From assembly GCA_002796835.1 (NCBI GenBank), contig LUGL01000009.1, positions 2,483-46,470 of the forward strand: a DNA stretch of 43,988 nucleotides, given 5' to 3'. This DNA is from Elainella saxicola E1 (lineage in GTDB: Bacteria; Cyanobacteriota; Cyanobacteriia; Elainellales; Elainellaceae). Position numbers and translations under genes: made by a program. How positions within the stretch are numbered: position 1 is the first letter of the stretch; each line of letters starts with the position of its first letter. The notes under the pieces are model-generated. The model ran no database searches. It saw only the letters and a program-made list of their open reading frames with translations, and was not told where the DNA came from. Below are positions 8,848 to 17,329 of this stretch, piece by piece.

Positions 8848-9351
8848 TCACCACCAGCGCAGCTGGAGCAAACTCTTTTCAGGTTGGCTGAGTTCCTCTT
8901 CCGATAGCCATTCCACAGGCTTGTAGGTGCCAAAAACGTGATCCCACCAATCCACAGCCAGCCCAAAGTTGTGGTGCCACATTCCGTACTTGTGGTGCAC
9001 GTAGTGAACCGGCATCTTCATCCAGAAGCATTTTGTCGGATTCTCATGCTGTAGCTGATGGGCATAGGCTGAGAAGGCGGCATAGGTGATCGCGCCTAAA
9101 AACCAGGCCAATCCTGCTTCTAGAGAGACAAAAAACATCAAGCACATGGCAATCACAGTGCCCTTGACGTAATCCAGAAATTCCCACAACACCCCTTGCG
9201 CATCATTGCGACGATGGTGATCAAGGTGCCTTTCTCCAATTTTTGTTTGGCGGGGTGAGTGCATTAACCGATGCACCCAATATTCAGCCAAACTCGCTAT
9301 TACAAATGCGGTTAAAAAGCACGAGCAAACAATGAAAACGGTCCATACCAT
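8848..9351 (-). CDS. Fatty acid hydroxylase/sterol desaturase superfamily protein
   Basis: A 167-residue integral membrane di-iron enzyme of the fatty acid hydroxylase superfamily, which includes beta-carotene hydroxylase CrtZ. The histidine clusters are present: HRLMH (27-31), HLDHH (42-46), HQLQHE and HYVHHKYGMWHHN near the C-terminus. Hydrophobic helices lie at about 3-22, 64-80 and 83-96. These clusters bind the two irons that activate O2 to hydroxylate or desaturate a lipid or carotenoid. The size is close to CrtZ, but I cannot assign the substrate. It is convergent with the sugar transferase gene. Confidence 0.8.
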   Translation of the reverse strand: MVWTVFIVCSCFLTAFVIASLAEYWVHRLMHSPRQTKIGERHLDHHRRNDAQGVLWEFLDYVKGTVIAMCLMFFVSLEAGLAWFLGAITYAAFSAYAHQLQHENPTKCFWMKMPVHYVHHKYGMWHHNFGLAVDWWDHVFGTYKPVEWLSEEELSQPEKSLLQLRWW

Positions 9352-9674
9352 GCCAATTTCTCCTATTCACACCGGCTTTTTCTAGATTGACTTCATAAAT
9401 TCTATCGAAGTGCCTTCCTAAACCCAAGGGACCAACCGTTATTTTGCTAAATTGCTGCTGCTGCTCTATTCGATGCGTTTCCAGTAGATCTTTACCAGCA
9501 GATCTTCAAGGGACGCGATCGCCTTGGGTCTCTGCAAGCATTTGTGAGCAATTGACAACCGAATCTTCAGATGTTTTTGGTTGAGAGATTCACTAAACGT
9601 GATAGTATCCCTGATGCCCCTTGAGAGACTACAACTTCAAAGCTCCCAGGCTTCGTTCTTCGATCAGAGCAATC
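9352..9674. promoter_or_regulatory. Divergent region between hydroxylase and pyruvate kinase genes
   Basis: A 323-bp noncoding stretch with promoters presumed for both directions. A near-repeat of CAGxAGATCTT occurs around 9480-9510 and a HIP1 site near 9515. No gene is visible. Confidence 0.3.
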
Positions 9675-11459
9675 ATGCAACTACAACCCACCCTGCGTCG
9701 TACTAAAATTGTCGCCACGATCGGTCCTGCAACTAGCAGTCCAGAAGTACTGCGTGAATTGATTGAAGCAGGGGCAACCACACTGCGGCTCAACTTTTCT
9801 CACGGCACTCACGACGATCATCAGCGCAATATTCGATTAATTCGCCAAATTTCTTTTGAGCTGAATCAACCCGTTGGGATTCTCCAGGATTTGCAGGGTC
9901 CCAAAATTCGGCTGGGACGATTTGAGAATGGAGCAATTACCCTGCAAAAAGGCGACCCGTTCATTTTAACGAGCCGATTGCTCCCCGGTACGCAAGAGAT
10001 CAGTTCCGTCACCTACGAGCCGCTAGCGGATGAGGTCCCAGAAGGAGCCACGATTTTGCTCGACGACGGTCGCGTGGAAATGAAAGTGGAGCGTATTGAT
10101 CAGGAGAAGCGAGAACTGCACTGCCGGGTTGTCGTGGGTGGAGTTCTTTCCAACAATAAAGGCGTCAACTTCCCTGGTGTTTACCTCTCGATTCGTGCCC
10201 TGACCGATAAAGATAAAGAAGATTTGATGTTTGGTCTCGATCAAGGAGTTGATTGGGTTGCGCTGAGCTTTGTCCGCAATCCTCAGGATGTGCTGGAAAT
10301 CAAAGAGTTGATTTCGAGTGCTGGCAAGAACGTGCCAGTAATCGCCAAAATTGAAAAACATGAGGCGATCGAGCAAATGGAGGCAGTGCTGTCGCTCTGT
10401 GATGGTGTCATGGTGGCCAGAGGCGATCTGGGGGTGGAATTGCCAGCCGAAGATGTGCCCATTTTGCAAAAAAGATTGATCGCTACGGCCAATCGATTGG
10501 GCATTCCAGTTATTACCGCTACGCAAATGCTGGACAGTATGGTGAGCAATCCCCGTCCGACTCGAGCGGAAATCTCTGACGTGGCCAACGCGATTTTAGA
10601 TGGCACTGATGCCGTGATGCTGTCTAACGAAACGGCTGTTGGCAAATTTCCGGTGCAGGCAGTTGAAACAATGGCCCGCATTGCTGAACGCATTGAACGC
10701 GAACAACCCGCTAATCGAGTCTTGGAAGATTTGCCTGGACGATCGATTCCCAATGCAATTAGTCAGGCGGTAGGTCGCATCGCTGAGCAATTACAGGCTG
10801 CGGCGATCATGCCGCTTACCAAAACTGGGGCAACCGCTCGTAACGTTTCCAAGTTCCGTCCCAATAAAGCGATTCTGGCTATTACTCCCCATGTAGATGT
10901 GGCGCGCCAGCTTCAGCTCGTTTGGGGTGTGCGGCCCTTGCTGGTGCTTAACCTGCCTTCTACTGGACAAACGTTCCAGGCGGCTCTGAATGTGGCCCAG
11001 GAAAAAGGCTTACTGCGGCAGGGTGACTTGGTGGTGATGACGGCAGGCACATTGCAGGGCGTTTCGGGCTCAACAGATTTGATTAAAGTAGAGCTGGTGA
11101 CGGCAGTTCTCGGCAAAGGAACTGGCATTGGCCAAGGTTCGGTCAGCGGCAGGGCCAGAGTGGCTCAAAGCATGGCTGACTTGAGTAACTTTAATCCTGG
11201 AGAAATTCTGGTAGTCGCCAAAACCAGCGCTGACTATGTCGATGCAATTCGCAAAGCATCCGGAATCGTTACAGAAGAGGATAGTCTCACTAGCCATGCT
11301 GCTGTGATTGGGCTACGCTTGGGTGTCCCAGTGATCGTAGGCGTTGAAGATGCCACTCAGGTGATCCGTGACGGCACAATCTTGACGTTAGACATGCAGC
11401 GGGGTCTCGTGTATTCTGGCATGAACTCGGCTCAGACCGACGCGGCCCTGGCAACTTAG
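9675..11459 (+). CDS. pyk: Pyruvate kinase with C-terminal PEP-utilising (swivel) domain
   Basis: A 594-residue pyruvate kinase that makes pyruvate and ATP from phosphoenolpyruvate and ADP in the last step of glycolysis. The TIM barrel carries RRTKIVATIGPAT, LRLNFSHG, PKIRLGRF, the catalytic-lysine motif VIAKIEKHEA and MVARGDLGVELP. The allosteric domain covers roughly 360-480. The protein then extends about 110 residues into a PEP-utilising mobile-domain relative with SLTSHAAVIGLRLGVP (His about 541), the form seen in long cyanobacterial and Bacillus-type pyruvate kinases. I chose the ATG over an upstream in-frame TTG because the usual N-terminus (LRRTKIV) starts there. It ends 25 nt from the convergent peroxiredoxin-like gene. 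Confidence 0.95.
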   Translation: MQLQPTLRRTKIVATIGPATSSPEVLRELIEAGATTLRLNFSHGTHDDHQRNIRLIRQISFELNQPVGILQDLQGPKIRLGRFENGAITLQKGDPFILTSRLLPGTQEISSVTYEPLADEVPEGATILLDDGRVEMKVERIDQEKRELHCRVVVGGVLSNNKGVNFPGVYLSIRALTDKDKEDLMFGLDQGVDWVALSFVRNPQDVLEIKELISSAGKNVPVIAKIEKHEAIEQMEAVLSLCDGVMVARGDLGVELPAEDVPILQKRLIATANRLGIPVITATQMLDSMVSNPRPTRAEISDVANAILDGTDAVMLSNETAVGKFPVQAVETMARIAERIEREQPANRVLEDLPGRSIPNAISQAVGRIAEQLQAAAIMPLTKTGATARNVSKFRPNKAILAITPHVDVARQLQLVWGVRPLLVLNLPSTGQTFQAALNVAQEKGLLRQGDLVVMTAGTLQGVSGSTDLIKVELVTAVLGKGTGIGQGSVSGRARVAQSMADLSNFNPGEILVVAKTSADYVDAIRKASGIVTEEDSLTSHAAVIGLRLGVPVIVGVEDATQVIRDGTILTLDMQRGLVYSGMNSAQTDAALAT

Positions 11460-11484
11460 TTTGAGGGAATCGCTTGAGGGATGT

Positions 11485-12051
11485 TTAAGCTATCTTCTTG
11501 CCGACTTCTTGCTGATCGACAACCGCCAACAATCGATCGAGACTGGCATTCGGTTCAATAAACGAAAATAAATGGCGAAATTGAATTCGTCCGGTGCGAT
11601 CGATCAGAAATTGTGCGGGCAAAGGTGCGCCTAAAGCCTGACCTACCTGATATCGGCGGAAGGTTCGACAGGTTGAATCACTCAGGAGCGGCATTTTTAG
11701 CTGCAACTCTTGCAAAACCACCTGACTTTGAGAGGGATCGGTGCTGGTGATCAGCAGAACTTCAATGCCTCGCTGCTGTAGCTCTTCGTAGGCTGCATTC
11801 AGCTCCATAATGTGGGGATAGCAGAGGGGACAGTATTGCTTCTCGCTAAAAATCCGGGTGAAGGCAAGCAGCACCCAGGGATGGTGGTTTAGATAGTGAG
11901 TCCAGCTTACTTTCTGGCCGATCGCCACATTCAACAATTCAAATGGTGGTGCAGCGCTGCCGATGGGCAGTTGATTGGTGGCAGGAATGGGTAGAAAATT
12001 TTGCCAAAACCGGCGGTGGAGTAGTCCATCCAATAGTATAGAACTCAACAT
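11485..12051 (-). CDS. Peroxiredoxin-like (AhpC/TSA family) protein
   Basis: A 188-residue thioredoxin-fold protein of the AhpC/TSA-Redoxin type. The fold starts at about 30 (IGSAAPPFELLN). The active-site region reads FTRIFSEKQYCPLCYPHI, with Cys74 and Cys77 forming a CxxC motif where typical peroxiredoxins have a single Thr-x-x-Cys. A later RTGRIQFRHLF strand fits the family. It probably reduces peroxides or disulfides, but the CxxC form means it could be a thiol-disulfide oxidoreductase instead. No lipoprotein Cys or clear export signal is seen, although the first 20 residues are mildly hydrophobic and basic. Confidence 0.72.
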   Translation of the reverse strand: MLSSILLDGLLHRRFWQNFLPIPATNQLPIGSAAPPFELLNVAIGQKVSWTHYLNHHPWVLLAFTRIFSEKQYCPLCYPHIMELNAAYEELQQRGIEVLLITSTDPSQSQVVLQELQLKMPLLSDSTCRTFRRYQVGQALGAPLPAQFLIDRTGRIQFRHLFSFIEPNASLDRLLAVVDQQEVGKKIA

Positions 12052-12243
12052 AATACTTAGTGCTTGACCAGCAAAGTCGAATAATTTTCTGCTTCAATGA
12101 TGGAGGAGGATCGCCAGTAATCCAAAGCTTGAGTGAACAATTCTTCTCTTTATAAAGTCTATCTCCACAGCACCTTCAGATCTGTCTAAACGTCACCTGT
12201 TCAGCCAGCAGGTTGAGTGCCGAGTTCATTCAGAGTCGAAAGC

Positions 12244-12609
12244 ATGCGAATTACAAATTATCTTCACACTGCAATCCTGGTTGCCGATCTCGATCGAGCA
12301 GAACAGTTCTATGGCAACGTCTTAGGATTGTCCAAGATCGATCGACCCCTTAAATATCCAGGCGCTTGGTATGAACTGGGTGCCATTCAGGTTCATCTCA
12401 TTGTTGATGCCACGATCGCACTCAAGCTGCAAAATTCTCAGAAGTGGGGACGCAACCCGCATCTTGCAATGGCCGTCGAAAATTTAGAAGCTGCCAAAGC
12501 TCACCTGATTGCCCAGGGATATGAAGTACAACTCAGCGCATCTGGACGATCGGCCTTATTCACACAAGATCCAGATGGTAATGTGATCGAATTGACCGAG
12601 GTCGCTTGA
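12244..12609 (+). CDS. VOC (glyoxalase/dioxygenase superfamily) protein
   Basis: A 121-residue vicinal-oxygen-chelate fold protein with two beta-alpha-beta-beta-beta halves. Visible motifs are LHTAILVADLDRAEQFYGNVLGL at the start, the mid-strand AWYELGAIQVHLIVD, LAMAVENLEAAKAHLIAQGYEV, and the ending FTQDPDGNVIELTE. The His near the start, the His in VHL and the Glu in IELTE are placed like the metal ligands of the family. The family includes glyoxalase I, extradiol dioxygenases and resistance proteins; which reaction applies here is unknown. A GTG 27 nt upstream is in frame, but the ATG gives the usual N-terminus. Confidence 0.8.
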   Translation: MRITNYLHTAILVADLDRAEQFYGNVLGLSKIDRPLKYPGAWYELGAIQVHLIVDATIALKLQNSQKWGRNPHLAMAVENLEAAKAHLIAQGYEVQLSASGRSALFTQDPDGNVIELTEVA

Positions 12610-13038
12610 TTTACGAATGACAATTCAAGCAATTAGTCATTTTGAGATATTTTTGATAGTTTGAGTAGTTCTCCGGTTCAAAGTTGCCTGAGCAATAGAC
12701 AATATTTCATAAGTTTTATTCACTCTGACATCTTATCTACGTATTGCAGGAGACATCTAAGCTCAGGCCCATTGAGCAGGAACCTCGCGAACTCTTGGGG
12801 CTGCAATTTGCTGATCGAAACGCTCAACATCTCTGTTTTCTGACCGATCTGAAAGGAATTTCTCAAAACTTATAAAAGATGTGAATTTCTTTAATCTTCT
12901 CTTCCGGTACTGACATTTATGGGATTGTACTGAGAGAATGAAAACAATCTTTTTAACAACTCTCGGTTCAAAATCGCACAAATCCAGTTATCACAGGTTC
13001 AACTGTTATAGTCTTAGTCATCCAGTTTCACAATTCCT
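12610..13038. other. Gene-free AT-rich spacer
   Basis: 429 bp between two plus-strand genes. Short frames occur, but none has a ribosome site or resembles a protein. I see no RNA element; the promoter of the repeat-protein gene is expected here. Confidence 0.35.
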
Positions 13039-13677
13039 ATGAAAGTCAGATCGATCGGTTCAATTGCTTGCCTAATCACAGTTTATGGATTAGTGAACGT
13101 TTTACCTTGGTCGCAGGTTTGGGCGAAAGAAGAGCAAGAGACGGAAACGACAACCGGGCAAATCATTCCCTATGCCTGTTACGATCGAGCTGGAAATGTA
13201 TCCTACACTACGATTAATCCTCAGGAAACCTTAGGTTGGGAAATGGGATGTCGTGAAGTGCAGTATGAAAGTAGCGAGCCCGACACGACACCGATCGTTT
13301 ATTTCCAGTGCTTTGATGTGAATGGTGGTGTTGCTTTCAATACCATTGATGACGAGGTGGCTGAAGATTCTGGGTTGCCCTGCCGTGAAATCGGTTCGCG
13401 CGTCACCACTCCAGTTCCCTATCGCCCGGTTCACTATGAGTGTTATGACGTCAATGGCGATCTCGCGTTTACGACCAGCTATCCGCAAGACACATTTGGC
13501 TGGAAGCCCGGTTGCCGTGAACTGCAATATCAAGATGAGGCAGTCGCTGCCCAACTGAATCAAACCCCCAGGACGACCTATGAGTGCTTTGATACACGCG
13601 GCAATGTTGTTTTTACCACCTACGATCCGCTAGAGGTCAGACGGTGGAAACTGGGCTGTCGCGAAGTTCACTCATAA
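13039..13677 (+). CDS. Secreted protein of four Cys-paired repeats
   Basis: A 212-residue protein I cannot assign to a named family. An N-terminal signal peptide (hydrophobic 8-27, cleavage plausible after VWA at 29) sends it to the periplasm or outside. The mature part is four copies of a 44-48-residue unit with the pattern Y-x-C-(Y/F)-D-x-x-G-x-(V/L)-x-(F/Y)-x-T, then usually W-x-x-G-C-R-E. The cysteines fall at 47/71, 91/115, 135/159 and 183/207, always 24 apart, so one disulfide per repeat is likely. Repeat 2 is the most divergent. Repeat units of this kind suggest binding or structural use outside the cell. It is followed by the SGNH hydrolase gene 93 nt downstream. Confidence 0.75.
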   Translation: MKVRSIGSIACLITVYGLVNVLPWSQVWAKEEQETETTTGQIIPYACYDRAGNVSYTTINPQETLGWEMGCREVQYESSEPDTTPIVYFQCFDVNGGVAFNTIDDEVAEDSGLPCREIGSRVTTPVPYRPVHYECYDVNGDLAFTTSYPQDTFGWKPGCRELQYQDEAVAAQLNQTPRTTYECFDTRGNVVFTTYDPLEVRRWKLGCREVHS

Positions 13678-13682
13678 TCGCA

Positions 13683-13715
13683 AAGTTACAAATAAGTTAC
13701 AAGTAAATTACAAAT
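13683..13715 (+). promoter_or_regulatory. Three tandem 11-bp direct repeats upstream of the SGNH hydrolase
   Basis: Three adjacent copies of an 11-bp unit, AAGTTACAAAT, AAGTTACAAGT and AAATTACAAAT, end 55 nt before the ATG. One-helical-turn direct repeats are typical of operators for OmpR/PhoB-type regulators. The core differs from the cyanobacterial Pho box as I recall it, so the regulator is not identified. Confidence 0.45.
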
Positions 13716-13770
13716 CAGGCCGATCGCAGTTTGCGTTGATTACGTCCTATTTCAGGATAGAGGAGAGATC

Positions 13771-15399
13771 ATGCCCCCTGTTGTCACTCCCGACATGCTT
13801 GATTCAAAAACGCCGCCCGATGTTGTGATCCGGGCTGAAGCTCGCTGTCCTGAAACTGATCCGACGCTGGGAATTCCAGTTCAAATTCAGCGTGAAAATA
13901 CGCCTCGGCATCGGCTTGTGGCGATCGGTGATTCTCTGACTCAAGGCTTCCAGAGCGCTGCCATTTTTAATACATCGCTGTCCTATCCTGCTTTAATTGC
14001 GCAAGAGTTGGGCTGGAAATCCCAGTTTCGGTTTCCGACCTATGGTGGTCCAGGAGATGGTTTGCCGCTGAATCTAGAAAAATTGGTGCGCCTATTGGAG
14101 CAGCGATTTGGCGATACCTTGGACTGGTGGGAGTTTGCCCCCGGTCTGCTGGTGGTCCGCGATTTTCTAGACCAGGTTGAAGACTATTGGGAACGTGGCA
14201 CAGGCAATCTATTTCCTGATCCAAATGGACCAATTAATCACAATTTGGCGGTTTACGGTTGGGATTTGCGAAACACCCTGTCTCGCAACGCAGCGCTATG
14301 TCAGGATGTGATTGACGCCAAACCACCTACCGACGATTTCATCAATCAAATTGTTGAAAATGCGAATGAGCGAGCAGCTCTACGGGTGCTTAATTCGGCC
14401 CGAGATGCCCAGGGACGATCGCTCTCACCCTTACAGGCAGCAGCTGCATTGGCTTTAGAGGGCAGTGTAGAAACAGGGAGTGGTGATGGTATTGAAACGC
14501 TGATCGTGATGATCGGGGCAAACAATGCCTTAGGCAGCATCCTCACCTTTAATGTGGCCTGGAGTGACGCTGGCTATGACGATATGGCTCGCAACGATCG
14601 CTATACGGTCTGGCGTCCGATCCACTTTCAGTCTGAGTGGGATAAAGTGGTTGCCGATCTGAAGAAAATTCCGGCACGGCATGTCATCGTCAGCACAATT
14701 CCCCATGTCACGATCGCGCCTCTGGCCAGGGGGGTAGGACAAAAACAGAAGCCTGGATCGCGCTATTTCCCCTACTACACGTTCCCCTGGCTCGATAATC
14801 AGAGTTTTAATCCCCAGAAGAATCCTTGCATTACGGGGCAAGAAGCTCGCGCGATTGACAGTGCGATCGACCAGTACAACGACTACATTACAAATTCTGT
14901 GAGACAGGCCCGTCAGGAGGGACGCGATTGGTATTTGTTTGAACTGGCCGGCTTGCTCGATCGGGTTGCTCATCGACGCTATCTAGAAGATCCGGCAGCT
15001 CGGCCTTCCTGGTGGGATGCGGTTGGGGGAGCTTATCAGCTTCCGGCAGCTCTGCAAGCGCTTTCTCCTGTGCCAGATTCTCGATTTTTTGAATCCAACA
15101 AAACCGGACGATATCAAGGCGGCATCTTTGCGCTAGACGGAATTCATCCCACGACGATCGGCTATGGCGTGATGGCCCAAGAAGTGATCAAGATTATGCA
15201 GCGAGCCGGGGTCAAATTCTATGGTGCAGATGGCCAAACTGAACGTATGGGTCCTATCGAAATTGATTTTCAACGGTTGATCCAGCGTGACACCCTGATT
15301 TCTAATCCACCTCGATCGCTCTCAAGTGGGCTGAGTTTGATTGGCTGGTTAGACAAAAACTTCAATATTTTTGGGCGCTTCTTGCGATCGAGCATCTGA
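13771..15399 (+). CDS. SGNH/GDSL hydrolase family protein
   Basis: A 542-residue serine esterase-like protein. The nucleophile block is AIGDSLTQGF (Ser55), a GxN block appears as VMIGANNALG (about 245-252), and the Asp/His pair is in LDGIHPTTIGYG (Asp456, His459). Family members cleave esters of lipids or carbohydrates. At over 500 residues it is much longer than a minimal 200-residue GDSL enzyme, with a large insertion between the blocks. There is no obvious signal peptide, so its location is uncertain. GAGGAGAG lies just upstream of the ATG. Tandem 11-bp repeats upstream hint at specific control. The catalytic class is secure; the substrate is unknown. Confidence 0.85.
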   Translation: MPPVVTPDMLDSKTPPDVVIRAEARCPETDPTLGIPVQIQRENTPRHRLVAIGDSLTQGFQSAAIFNTSLSYPALIAQELGWKSQFRFPTYGGPGDGLPLNLEKLVRLLEQRFGDTLDWWEFAPGLLVVRDFLDQVEDYWERGTGNLFPDPNGPINHNLAVYGWDLRNTLSRNAALCQDVIDAKPPTDDFINQIVENANERAALRVLNSARDAQGRSLSPLQAAAALALEGSVETGSGDGIETLIVMIGANNALGSILTFNVAWSDAGYDDMARNDRYTVWRPIHFQSEWDKVVADLKKIPARHVIVSTIPHVTIAPLARGVGQKQKPGSRYFPYYTFPWLDNQSFNPQKNPCITGQEARAIDSAIDQYNDYITNSVRQARQEGRDWYLFELAGLLDRVAHRRYLEDPAARPSWWDAVGGAYQLPAALQALSPVPDSRFFESNKTGRYQGGIFALDGIHPTTIGYGVMAQEVIKIMQRAGVKFYGADGQTERMGPIEIDFQRLIQRDTLISNPPRSLSSGLSLIGWLDKNFNIFGRFLRSSI

Positions 15400-15527
15400 A
15401 TGCTTGCAGATTGAGCTGAAGCGATGTCTATTTGAGGCTGTAATCTGCAAACATGACAGGATCATTACAAAAAAGAGAGAGCTGCATTTCAGCTTTCACA
15501 ATAGAGAAGTAGCGTGAAAACCTGACT

Positions 15528-16058
15528 ATGGTTTATTGGTGCGATTTAGGAAACAATCAGTCTGTTTATCTTAACGAGCAGGCGGGACAAACGATTGTGA
15601 CGCTTCAATCTGCAAGTCCTGGTCAGCAGCAGCAATCTAGCAGCAGTTTTCAAACCGGTGCTTGGACTGCTCCACCCCAAGCTTTTCAAACCTCTACTGG
15701 AGTTGTGCTGCAACTGCATACGGTCCAGAACGATGTTTGGTTTCAAATTCAAGGAAATGGCATTCATCTATCTCAGCCTCCCTTGCTGCTGAATACTCCA
15801 TCACTGCCAATGCAGCAAGTAGAATCGGCACCTGGCATAGCTCCGTTTCTTCCGATGCAGCCAATGCAGCCGATGCAGCCAATGCAGCCAATGCAGCCAA
15901 TGCAGCCGATGCAAATGGGAAATATGTCAATGAGCTTGCAGCCAATGGAAATGCGGATGGGATCCTCTACATCTGCTGCTCAGTTCTGTCGTCAGTGTGG
16001 TGCTTCGGTTCAGCCAGCCGATCGCTTTTGTACAAAATGTGGGACTCAGTTACAGTGA
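15528..16058 (+). CDS. Zinc-ribbon protein with PMQ tandem repeat
   Basis: A 176-residue protein with three parts. Residues 1-95 form a domain of unknown function starting MVYWCDLGNN, rich in Gln, Ser and Thr. Residues about 110-145 are low complexity, with the triplet Met-Gln-Pro repeated about eight times. The C-terminus is a zinc ribbon with Cys154, Cys157, Cys168 and Cys171 (CxxC-x10-CxxC; FCRQCGASVQ and RFCTKCGTQL). No membrane segment is visible. I do not recognise a function; zinc ribbons of this type usually serve protein or nucleic-acid contacts. Confidence 0.7.
   Translation: MVYWCDLGNNQSVYLNEQAGQTIVTLQSASPGQQQQSSSSFQTGAWTAPPQAFQTSTGVVLQLHTVQNDVWFQIQGNGIHLSQPPLLLNTPSLPMQQVESAPGIAPFLPMQPMQPMQPMQPMQPMQPMQMGNMSMSLQPMEMRMGSSTSAAQFCRQCGASVQPADRFCTKCGTQLQ
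15855..15912 (+). repeat. In-frame 9-bp minisatellite (ATGCAGCCR)
   Basis: About six to seven tandem copies of a 9-bp unit alternate between A and G at the last base, encoding Met-Gln-Pro. The codons are nearly identical, so the array expanded recently at the DNA level and its length may vary between strains. Confidence 0.85.
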
Positions 16059-16123
16059 TATTGTCCCAGCGAGACATGGGCGGCATGAAGTTTTGAGACT
16101 GATCAGAATTGTTTAATCAAAAT

Positions 16124-17329
16124 TTATAGTTCTGCCAGGTCACGATTTGGCAAACTGGAAACAGGCTCAAACTCGTTGATTTGCTGTTCCATCTGTAAGG
16201 GTAGAGAAACAGTAACGGTTGTTCCTTTCCCTTCTTGGCTTTCAAAATAGATTTGGCCTTGATGGGTGTCGATGCAGCGTTTTACGACTGCCAGTCCTAA
16301 ACCTGTTCCTTGAATCTGACCAACGTTGCTACAGCGGTAGAAGGTTTTGAACAGGTTGCGTTGACCATCGGCAGGAATACCAATTCCTTCATCCTTAATT
16401 TGGAAAGTAACAAATCGTTCGTTACAGGACAGGTGAAAATCAATCTTTGTATGGCTTGGAGAATATTTGATCGCGTTTGAAAGTAAGTTCGTCAGAATGC
16501 GCCGTAAAAGGACCTGATCGACGCTGACATTATGACAGCAGCCAGCATGGCTAAATGCAATGAGATGTTGATTGTTATCACTCAACTGCAAGGTTTCACA
16601 AATATCCCGACAAAATCTTTCTAACTCAGTGATGGTGGGTTGACAGCTCGTTTTACCGGCTTCAAGGCTGCCAATTAACAGAACTTCATCGAGTAAGTAG
16701 AGCACATGATCGACCGCCGAGTTGACTTTGTCAAAATATCGATCGCGCATTTCACTTGTCAGCGCCTCTCCTCCATACCGCAACAATTCTGTAAACCCCT
16801 GAATACTGGTCAAGGGCGATCGAAAATCATGCGAGATCATGGAAACAAATTCGGATTTGAGCCGATTGAGTTCCTGTTCTTGCTCCAAGGCTTTGAGGGC
16901 GTCTGCCTTTGCTTGCTGCAGTTCTATTTGCATCCGACGCAGCATCAAATGATTTTCGACCCGTGCTAACACTTCTTCAACTTGAAAGGGCTTAGTGATG
17001 TAGTCTACTCCCCCAACCTGAAATGCTTGTACTTTGTCGAGTGGTTCTCCCAGCGCACTCAAGAAAATTACAGGAATATCGCGGGTTTGCTCATCTGCCT
17101 TTAATTGTTGACAAACTTCATAGCCGTTCATCTTCGGCATGTTAATATCCAACAAGATTAGATCCAATGGCACGGTTCGAATCGCCATCAGCGCTACTGA
17201 ACCACTGATCGCACTGCGAACTTCGTACCCTTGTTTGGTCAACATGGACGAGAGTAAGCGCAAGTTGTTAGGGGTGTCATCAACAATCAAAATATTGCCT
17301 TTGACGCCAGTTGGTTGATGCTCGTTCAT
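16124..17329 (-). CDS. REC-HisKA-HATPase histidine kinase
   Basis: A 401-residue soluble kinase with an N-terminal receiver. REC covers about 11-130 (IDD-type acidic pocket VDD, phosphoacceptor Asp61, Lys in ITKPF). A coiled-coil linker (about 130-160) precedes the dimerisation domain with the phospho-His in MISHDFRSPLTS (His167). The ATPase domain (about 270-385) has LLSNAIKYSP (N box), DEGIGIP (G1) and GTGLGLAVVKRC (G2). No membrane segment is present, so input probably comes by phosphorylation of its receiver. Its ATG overlaps the stop of the 1696-residue kinase by 4 nt (ATGA), which implies translational coupling and joint function. Confidence 0.93.
   Translation of the reverse strand: MNEHQPTGVKGNILIVDDTPNNLRLLSSMLTKQGYEVRSAISGSVALMAIRTVPLDLILLDINMPKMNGYEVCQQLKADEQTRDIPVIFLSALGEPLDKVQAFQVGGVDYITKPFQVEEVLARVENHLMLRRMQIELQQAKADALKALEQEQELNRLKSEFVSMISHDFRSPLTSIQGFTELLRYGGEALTSEMRDRYFDKVNSAVDHVLYLLDEVLLIGSLEAGKTSCQPTITELERFCRDICETLQLSDNNQHLIAFSHAGCCHNVSVDQVLLRRILTNLLSNAIKYSPSHTKIDFHLSCNERFVTFQIKDEGIGIPADGQRNLFKTFYRCSNVGQIQGTGLGLAVVKRCIDTHQGQIYFESQEGKGTTVTVSLPLQMEQQINEFEPVSSLPNRDLAEL

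Noticed and set aside
10023-10753. Two antisense frames inside pyk
   Set aside because: They are shadows of the pyruvate kinase coding frame with no ribosome site or family resemblance.
15694-15945. Ala-rich reverse-strand frame
   Set aside because: The Ala run is only the reverse reading of the Met-Gln-Pro repeat.
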